From assembly GCA_023389175.1 (NCBI GenBank), contig JAEWEW010000312.1:1-9811 (forward strand): a stretch of DNA of 9,811 nt, given 5' to 3'. Below the pieces are notes generated by a model. That model was not told where the DNA came from. It searched no databases and was given only the letters and a program-made list of their open reading frames with translations. The position numbers were made by a program, and so were the translations under genes. The stretch comes from Pseudomonadota bacterium. GTDB taxonomy: Bacteria; Pseudomonadota; Gammaproteobacteria; Burkholderiales; Burkholderiaceae_E. Of the stretch, positions 6,009-9,811 are shown piece after piece. Numbering within the stretch: position 1 is the first letter of the stretch; the number at the start of each line of letters is the position of its first letter.

Positions 6009-6479
6009 ATGAACCGGATTTCCAAGCTGCTGTCGCCGCGGGACATCGTGCTCGATGTCCCGGCCACGAGCAAGAAGCGCCTGCTCGAGCATGCGGCACT
6101 GCTGTTCGAGAACGAGCACCGGCTGGAGCGTAACAAGGTGTTCGATTCCCTCTTCGCCCGGGAGCGGCTCGGCTCCACCGGGCTGGGACAGGCGGTCGCC
6201 ATTCCGCACGGGCGGATCAAGGGGCTCAAGTCACCGCTGATCGCCGTGCTGCGGGCCGAGGCCGGCGTGCCGTTCGAGGCGCCCGACGGACAACCGGTCC
6301 GGCTGCTGGTGGTGCTGCTCGTGCCCGAACATGCCACCGAGGAGCATCTCGAGATCCTCTCGGAGCTGGCGGAGATCCTCTCGGACGCCACGCTGCGCGA
6401 GAACCTGCTCACCGGCGCGGACCCCAACGCGATCTTCCGCGTGCTGTCGGACTGGGAGCCGTACCGTCCGGCCGCCTAG
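6009..6479 (+). CDS. ptsN: nitrogen-type PTS EIIA component (EIIA-Ntr)
   Basis: PtsN is the terminal phosphate acceptor of the nitrogen phosphotransferase system. It transports no sugar itself. In its phosphorylated or free state it controls partners such as potassium transport and sensor kinases in other bacteria. The 156-residue product (E. coli 163) is a single PTS EIIA type-2 domain. The phosphorylated histidine is H67 in AIPHGRIKGL, preceded by the family sequence RERLGSTGLG and followed by PFEAPDGQPVRLLVVLLVP. The N-terminus MNRISKLL fits betaproteobacterial homologues, supporting the ATG at 6009. It appears to lead a transcription unit with hprK, rapZ and the LON-domain gene. The HPr and enzyme I genes that would feed it phosphate are not in the window. 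Confidence 0.95.
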   Translation: MNRISKLLSPRDIVLDVPATSKKRLLEHAALLFENEHRLERNKVFDSLFARERLGSTGLGQAVAIPHGRIKGLKSPLIAVLRAEAGVPFEAPDGQPVRLLVVLLVPEHATEEHLEILSELAEILSDATLRENLLTGADPNAIFRVLSDWEPYRPAA

Positions 6480-6569
6480 CGCGCCGGGCTGTCGCGCCGC
6501 CACGGATCCGCGGCAATGCTTTCCCAAGCGGTTATCCTTCAGGCAGGGCGAAGCCTGCAAGGTGCCGAG

Positions 6570-7520
6570 ATGCCGATGACGATCCTTGAGTTCGTGGAAT
6601 CCCAGCAGAGCCATACCGGCCTGCAGTGGGTCGCGGGCCGATCCGGCGGCACGCGCACGGTCGGGGAGCCGGACCGCAACACCGTCGACCAGGTCGGCTA
6701 TCTCAACCTGATCCACCCCTCGCGCCTGAGCGTGCTCGGCCCGGAGGAAATCGCCTACTTCGAGCGGCTCGACCCGGACCGCAAGGCGCGGGTGGAGGAC
6801 GAGCTCTTCGGCGCGAAGCCGCCGGCGCTCATCCTCGCCAACGGCCTGCAGCCGCCGCCGTCGCTGGTCGAGCGCTGCGACCGCGAAGGGCAGCCGCTGC
6901 TCGCGACCGGCATGGCCGGCGGCCGGGTGATCGAGTCGCTGCGCTACTTCCTCTCCAAGAACACGGCCGACAGCACGTCGATGCACGGCGTGCTGATGGA
7001 CGTGCTCGGCATGGGCGTGCTGATCTCCGGCGATTCCGGGCTCGGCAAGAGCGAGCTCGCGCTGGAGCTCATCAGCCGCGGCCACGGGCTGGTTGCGGAC
7101 GACGTCGTGGAGATCGACCGCATCGGCCCGAACCAGCTGGAAGGCCGCTGTCCGCCGCTCCTGCAGGGCCTGCTGGAGGTGCGCGGGCTCGGTCTGCTCG
7201 ACATCAAGACGGTGTTCGGCGAGACGGCGGTCCGGCGCAAGATGCGTCTCAAGCTGATCGTGCACCTGGTGCGACGAAGCACCATGGAAGACCAGTACGA
7301 GCGGCTGCCGCTGCAGGAGCTGACGCAGGACATTCTCGGCGTGCCGGTGCGCAAGGTGGCGATACCGGTGGCTGCCGGCCGCAACCTCGCCGTGCTCACC
7401 GAGGCTGCGGTGCGGACCACGGTGCTCGCGCTGCGCGGCATCGACACCACCCGCGAGTTCGTTCGCCGCCAGCAGCAGGCGATCAGCGAATCCGGCGTCG
7501 GGGAGCCGGAGATGGAATGA
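6570..7520 (+). CDS. hprK: HPr kinase/phosphorylase HprK
   Basis: HprK phosphorylates HPr on a regulatory serine and removes that phosphate, so it can set how much HPr is free to pass phosphate to EIIA proteins. With the ATG at 6570 the product is 316 residues, the usual family size. The N-terminal domain (about 1-130) contains LNLIHPSRLSVLG. The C-terminal kinase domain has H139 in SMHG, Walker A GDSGLGKS (154-161), the acidic pair D177-D178, the family signature starting EVRGLGLLDIKTVFGE at 203, and a late loop IPVAAGRN (275-282). The ATG at 6570 has AAGG 7 bases upstream and matches the family N-terminus. An in-frame ATG at 6516 would add 18 unmatched residues without a Shine-Dalgarno site, and one at 6576 is also possible. 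rapZ starts 7 bases after the stop. Confidence 0.93.
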   Translation: MPMTILEFVESQQSHTGLQWVAGRSGGTRTVGEPDRNTVDQVGYLNLIHPSRLSVLGPEEIAYFERLDPDRKARVEDELFGAKPPALILANGLQPPPSLVERCDREGQPLLATGMAGGRVIESLRYFLSKNTADSTSMHGVLMDVLGMGVLISGDSGLGKSELALELISRGHGLVADDVVEIDRIGPNQLEGRCPPLLQGLLEVRGLGLLDIKTVFGETAVRRKMRLKLIVHLVRRSTMEDQYERLPLQELTQDILGVPVRKVAIPVAAGRNLAVLTEAAVRTTVLALRGIDTTREFVRRQQQAISESGVGEPEME

Positions 7521-7527
7521 GCCCCTC

Positions 7528-8415
7528 GTGCAGCTGATCATCGTCACCGGCATCTCCGGCTCCGGCAAGTCGCTCGCCATCAATGTCCTCGAGGACGCGG
7601 GCTTTTTCTGCATCGACAACCTGCCGGTGCAGTACCTTCTGGATGTGGCGATGTCACTGGAGCAGGAGGGGAGGAGCCAGGTGGCGGTGTCGATCGACGC
7701 TCGGACCGGAAAGTCCCTGGCCGGCCTGCGTGATGCCGTTGCCCGCATGCGCGCGCAGCAGCACGACGTCAAGGTGCTCTTCCTCAACGCGCGGACCGAT
7801 GTGCTGGTGCAGCGCTACTCGGAGACCCGCAGGCGCCATCCGTTGACCCTGCCGACCTCCGACAGCTTCGGGCCGACCCTGTCGGAATCCATCGAGCACG
7901 AGCGCGAGCTGATGTCCGGCATCGAGGACCTCGGCGTCTCGATCGACACCAGCGACCTGCATCCCAACACGCTGCGCCAGTGGGTGCGTGACGTGGTGCA
8001 GACCGACCGCGCCACGCTCACGCTGCTCTTCGAATCCTTCGCCTTCAAGCACGGCGTGCCGCTCGACGCGGACCTGGTCTTCGATGTCCGTTGCCTGCCC
8101 AATCCGTACTACACCGCGGAGCTGCGGCCGCTGACCGGGCTGGACGAGCCGGTGGCAAGCTTCCTTGCCGCCATCCCCCAGGTGGCCAAGATGGTGGACG
8201 ACATCAGCCGCTTCCTGGACGACTGGCTGCCCCACTACGTGCAGGAGAACCGCCATTACCTCACTGTGGCGATCGGCTGCACCGGCGGACAGCACCGGTC
8301 CGTCCATATCGTGCAGGCCCTCGCCCGCCGCTTCGCGCCAACCGAGCGGGTGCTGGTACGACATCGCGCGCTGGCGGTGCGCGGGCCGGCCGCCATTCCG
8401 ACCCAGACGCCTTGA
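7528..8415 (+). CDS. rapZ: RNase adapter protein RapZ (YvcJ family)
   Basis: RapZ binds nucleotides and, in E. coli, delivers the sRNA GlmZ to RNase E to control glucosamine-6-phosphate synthase. The 295-residue product (E. coli 284) has Walker A GISGSGKS (8-15), the CIDNLP element (28-33), FESFAFKHG near 168-176, CLPNPYY near 189-195, and the C-terminal signature GCTGGQHRSVHI (250-261). GTG at 7528 is the first start in frame and is 7 bases after hprK. The ATG overlapping the hprK stop (7517) is in another frame and ends after six codons. The E. coli RNA-binding residues K270, K281, R282 and K283 align with E, V, R285 and G, so the basic tail is mostly missing and RNA binding should not be assumed. 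The family assignment is firm; the molecular role here is open. Confidence 0.94.
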   Translation: MQLIIVTGISGSGKSLAINVLEDAGFFCIDNLPVQYLLDVAMSLEQEGRSQVAVSIDARTGKSLAGLRDAVARMRAQQHDVKVLFLNARTDVLVQRYSETRRRHPLTLPTSDSFGPTLSESIEHERELMSGIEDLGVSIDTSDLHPNTLRQWVRDVVQTDRATLTLLFESFAFKHGVPLDADLVFDVRCLPNPYYTAELRPLTGLDEPVASFLAAIPQVAKMVDDISRFLDDWLPHYVQENRHYLTVAIGCTGGQHRSVHIVQALARRFAPTERVLVRHRALAVRGPAAIPTQTP

Positions 8416-9014
8416 ACCGGCTGGCGATCTTTCCGCTCTCGACCATCCTCTTCCCGGGTGGCGTGCTGCCGCTGCGCATCTTCGAGACGCGCTACATGGA
8501 CATGGTGCGCGAGTGCATGAAGGAAGATCGCCCCTTCGGCGTCTGCCAGATCACCCGCGGCGCGGAGACCGGCGAGCCGGCGGAGCACGAACCGGTAGGC
8601 TGCCTCGCCCGCATCACCGAATGGGACATGCAGCAGCTCGGGCTGCTGCATGTGCGGGTGATCGGCCTGCGGCGCTTCCGCATCCGCGAGCACTACGCCG
8701 AGCGCAGCGCGCTCATCCGGGCGGACGTGGAGCTGCTGGAGGACGATCCCGAGGTGCCGGTGCCGCAGGACCTGCACTGCTGCCGCGACCTGGTCAAGCA
8801 GATCGTGGCGCAACTGGAGCAGGAGGAGCCGCGACAGGAGCGGCGCCTGGTGGCGCGGCCCTACTGCTATGAATCCGCGAGCTGGGTGTCCAACCGCCTG
8901 TGCGAATTCCTGCCGATCCCGCCCAAGGCGAAGCAGAAGCTGATGGAGCTTGACGAGCCGCTTACACGGCTCTACCTGGTCAAGCAGTTCCTGGAGAAGG
9001 AGAGGATTCTCTAG
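8412..9014 (+). CDS. LON N-terminal (substrate-binding) domain protein
   Basis: The 200-residue product is a stand-alone LON substrate-binding domain, the fold at the N-terminus of Lon protease, without the AAA+ or peptidase parts. The family start is clear (LAIFPLSTILFPGGVLPLRI, then FETRYMDMVRECM and PFGVC), as is the helical end (ASWVSNRLCEFLPIPPKAKQKLMEL). TTG at 8412 is the only start that keeps this N-terminus. Its codon overlaps the rapZ stop as TTGA, implying translation coupled to rapZ. The next ATG is inside the conserved domain. No signal peptide or membrane segment is evident, so the protein is probably cytoplasmic. The function of such proteins in bacteria is not well defined. 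The gene ends on a CTAG shared with the convergent dioxygenase gene. Confidence 0.88.
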   Translation: MNRLAIFPLSTILFPGGVLPLRIFETRYMDMVRECMKEDRPFGVCQITRGAETGEPAEHEPVGCLARITEWDMQQLGLLHVRVIGLRRFRIREHYAERSALIRADVELLEDDPEVPVPQDLHCCRDLVKQIVAQLEQEEPRQERRLVARPYCYESASWVSNRLCEFLPIPPKAKQKLMELDEPLTRLYLVKQFLEKERIL

Positions 9015-9679
9015 CCGGACGCCAATCCGGCGCGGATCGCAGCCGACCGGTCCCAGAGGTTCGGCACCACCGCGGAGGAATACCCCGAGACGAACGGCTT
9101 CGCCTCGCCTGAGTCCGGATCGAAGACATGGCGCGCCACCGCGCCGATGTTCGCTCCGTAGAGATGGATGCTGATCGAGACCCGGTCCGGCCAGGCATTG
9201 GCCACCCGGTGGATGTCGCCGAGCGTGGGCGAGACCGCCTCGATGTCGCCGGGCTCGAGCCGGGTCTCGCCGCCCTCAGGCTGCAGCCGGCCGTCGTCGC
9301 CGACCCGATAGTGCTGGCCGGTCTCCGCGCCGCGCAGCATGCCGATCAGCCCCCAGACGCCGTGGTCGTGGATGGGCGTGCGCTGGCCGGGTCCCCAGAC
9401 GAAGCTCACCAGGCTGAAACGCTCGAGCGGGTCGCAATGCAGCAGGTGCTGCTGGTAGTACTCGGGATGCGGCTGCGCGAATGCCGGCGGCAGCCAGCGA
9501 TCGTCGGCGATCAGCTCCGCAAGCAGCCCGCGCGCGCCATCGAGCAGTCTTGCCTCCTCTGCCGTTCGGGAGACGAGCTCGGTCATGCGGGTGACGAAGT
9601 CGCGCAGCGGCGCGATGTCGGCCGCGTCGGCATGCGGGTTGGTCGCGCCGTCGCGACGCGTCGTAGGATGTCCTTTCAC
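9011..9679 (-). CDS. thiol dioxygenase, cysteine or 3-mercaptopropionate type
   Basis: This 222-residue cupin protein is a non-haem iron thiol dioxygenase that adds O2 to a small thiol to give the sulfinic acid. The iron-binding histidines are H104 and H106 in TPIHDHGVWG and H157 in GDIHRVAN. The Ser-His-Tyr triad is S170, H172 and Y174 in SISIHLYGANIG. Rat cysteine dioxygenase uses R60 to hold the substrate carboxylate; here the aligned residue is Q77 in YYQQHLLH. No cysteine occupies the Cys93 position, so no Cys-Tyr cross-link is expected. These features, and strong similarity as recalled to Pseudomonas 3-mercaptopropionate dioxygenase, favour 3-mercaptopropionate over cysteine, though both may be used. 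The start is GTG (9677-9679) with a strong GGGAGGA before it. The gene is convergent with the LON gene, overlapping it by four bases. Confidence 0.93.
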   Translation of the reverse strand: MKGHPTTRRDGATNPHADAADIAPLRDFVTRMTELVSRTAEEARLLDGARGLLAELIADDRWLPPAFAQPHPEYYQQHLLHCDPLERFSLVSFVWGPGQRTPIHDHGVWGLIGMLRGAETGQHYRVGDDGRLQPEGGETRLEPGDIEAVSPTLGDIHRVANAWPDRVSISIHLYGANIGAVARHVFDPDSGEAKPFVSGYSSAVVPNLWDRSAAIRAGLASG

Positions 9680-9683
9680 AGCG

Positions 9684-9690
9684 TCCTCCC
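9684..9690 (-). promoter_or_regulatory. thiol dioxygenase ribosome binding site
   Basis: On the minus strand GGGAGGA ends 4 bases before the GTG at 9679. It is the strongest Shine-Dalgarno site in the window and decides the start over later ATG codons inside the gene. Confidence 0.75.
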
Positions 9691-9694
9691 GATC

Positions 9695-9729
9695 CGGTCA
9701 GGGCCGTCGTGCGATCGGGCCCTCGACCG
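9695..9729 (-). other. long hairpin in the dioxygenase leader
   Basis: Bases 9695-9705 pair with 9718-9729 in an 11-bp stem with one bulged base (9724) and a 12-base loop. Read on the minus strand it lies between the stop of the upstream gene fragment (9733) and the ribosome binding site, four bases from the latter. No T-run follows, so it is not a standard terminator. It may be an mRNA structure, an operator or a processing site. Confidence 0.5.
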
Positions 9730-9732
9730 ATT

Positions 9733-9811
9733 CTATCGGCGGCCGCGCGATGCGGGCGGCTGCCGCGCCTGCCCGATCGGCTCGGCCAGCGTCTCGAGCA
9801 GCGTCCTGACC
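9733..9811 (-). CDS. 3' end of an unidentified minus-strand gene (partial)
   Basis: Reading from the window edge on the minus strand gives 25 codons ending in TAG at 9733-9735. The peptide begins VRTLLETLAEPIGQARQPP. All but two of these codons end in G or C, the pattern of real genes here, and the other two minus-strand frames lack it. It is probably the C-terminus of the gene preceding the thiol dioxygenase, 53 bases away and on the same strand, so the two may be cotranscribed. The fragment is too short to assign a family. Confidence 0.5.
   Translation of the reverse strand, partial: VRTLLETLAEPIGQARQPPASRGRR

Noticed and set aside
6231..7787. 518-residue minus-strand open frame opposite hprK
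   Set aside because: It is antisense to ptsN, hprK and rapZ, His/Arg-rich, without recognisable motifs, and explained by GC-rich codon bias.
9730..9735. TAGAAT as a -10 box for the thiol dioxygenase
   Set aside because: It overlaps the stop of the upstream fragment and no -35 match lies 16-18 bases away. It remains possible but unsupported.
9585..9809. 74-residue plus-strand frame at the right edge
   Set aside because: It is antisense to the dioxygenase start and is a Ser/Arg/Ala-rich shadow. The minus-strand frame has the better third-position bias.
1..9811. A novel multi-gene system such as defence, biosynthesis or a mobile element
   Set aside because: All complete genes belong to known housekeeping families in a familiar order, and no repeats, integrases or foreign composition point to an inserted system.

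Overview
The window is GC-rich DNA from a Gram-negative bacterium, most likely a betaproteobacterium of the Burkholderiales or a close relative. Three things point there: genes for Kdo and LPS transport; the gene order kdsD-kdsC-lptC-lptA-lptB-rpoN-hpf-ptsN-hprK-rapZ; and an HPr kinase (hprK) placed between ptsN and rapZ, which is typical of betaproteobacteria. This assignment is recall of family patterns, not a database search. Eleven complete protein genes and one probable gene fragment fill almost the whole window. No RNA gene, insertion sequence, CRISPR array or phage gene was seen, and no gene-free stretch exceeds 300 bases. The longest gap is 5763-6008.

Region 1 (about 1-3665, + strand) is an LPS block. 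KdsD and KdsC make the Kdo precursor arabinose 5-phosphate and dephosphorylate Kdo 8-phosphate. LptC, LptA and LptB are the inner-membrane anchor, periplasmic bridge and cytoplasmic ATPase of the LPS export machine. kdsD/kdsC and kdsC/lptC overlap by 4 bases, so translation is probably coupled. A 22-bp near-perfect tandem duplication spans the kdsD start.

Region 2 (3794-5762, + strand) holds rpoN (sigma-54) and the ribosome hibernation factor hpf. rpoN has a GTG start fixed by a Shine-Dalgarno site and an unusual insertion inside its core-binding region.

Region 3 (6009-9014, + strand) holds ptsN (EIIA-Ntr), hprK, rapZ and a small LON-domain gene. A perfect TATAAT box precedes ptsN and the genes are closely spaced or overlapping, so this looks like a second transcription unit. 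Between hpf and ptsN lie several hairpins and a C-rich, G-poor stretch that would suit Rho-dependent termination. PtsN and HprK belong to the nitrogen-type phosphotransferase system, whose HPr and enzyme I genes are not in this window. RapZ lacks most of the basic C-terminal residues used for sRNA binding in E. coli.

Region 4 (9011-9811, - strand) is a convergent thiol dioxygenase gene, closer to 3-mercaptopropionate dioxygenase than to mammalian cysteine dioxygenase. Its TAG stop shares a CTAG palindrome with the stop of the LON gene. A long hairpin lies just upstream of its ribosome binding site. Behind it is the 3' end of another minus-strand gene that runs off the window.

Overall this is a conserved housekeeping region, and I found no convincing undescribed system. 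The points worth a second look are local: the kdsD start duplication, the rpoN insertion, the RapZ tail, the dioxygenase leader hairpin and the shared stop.
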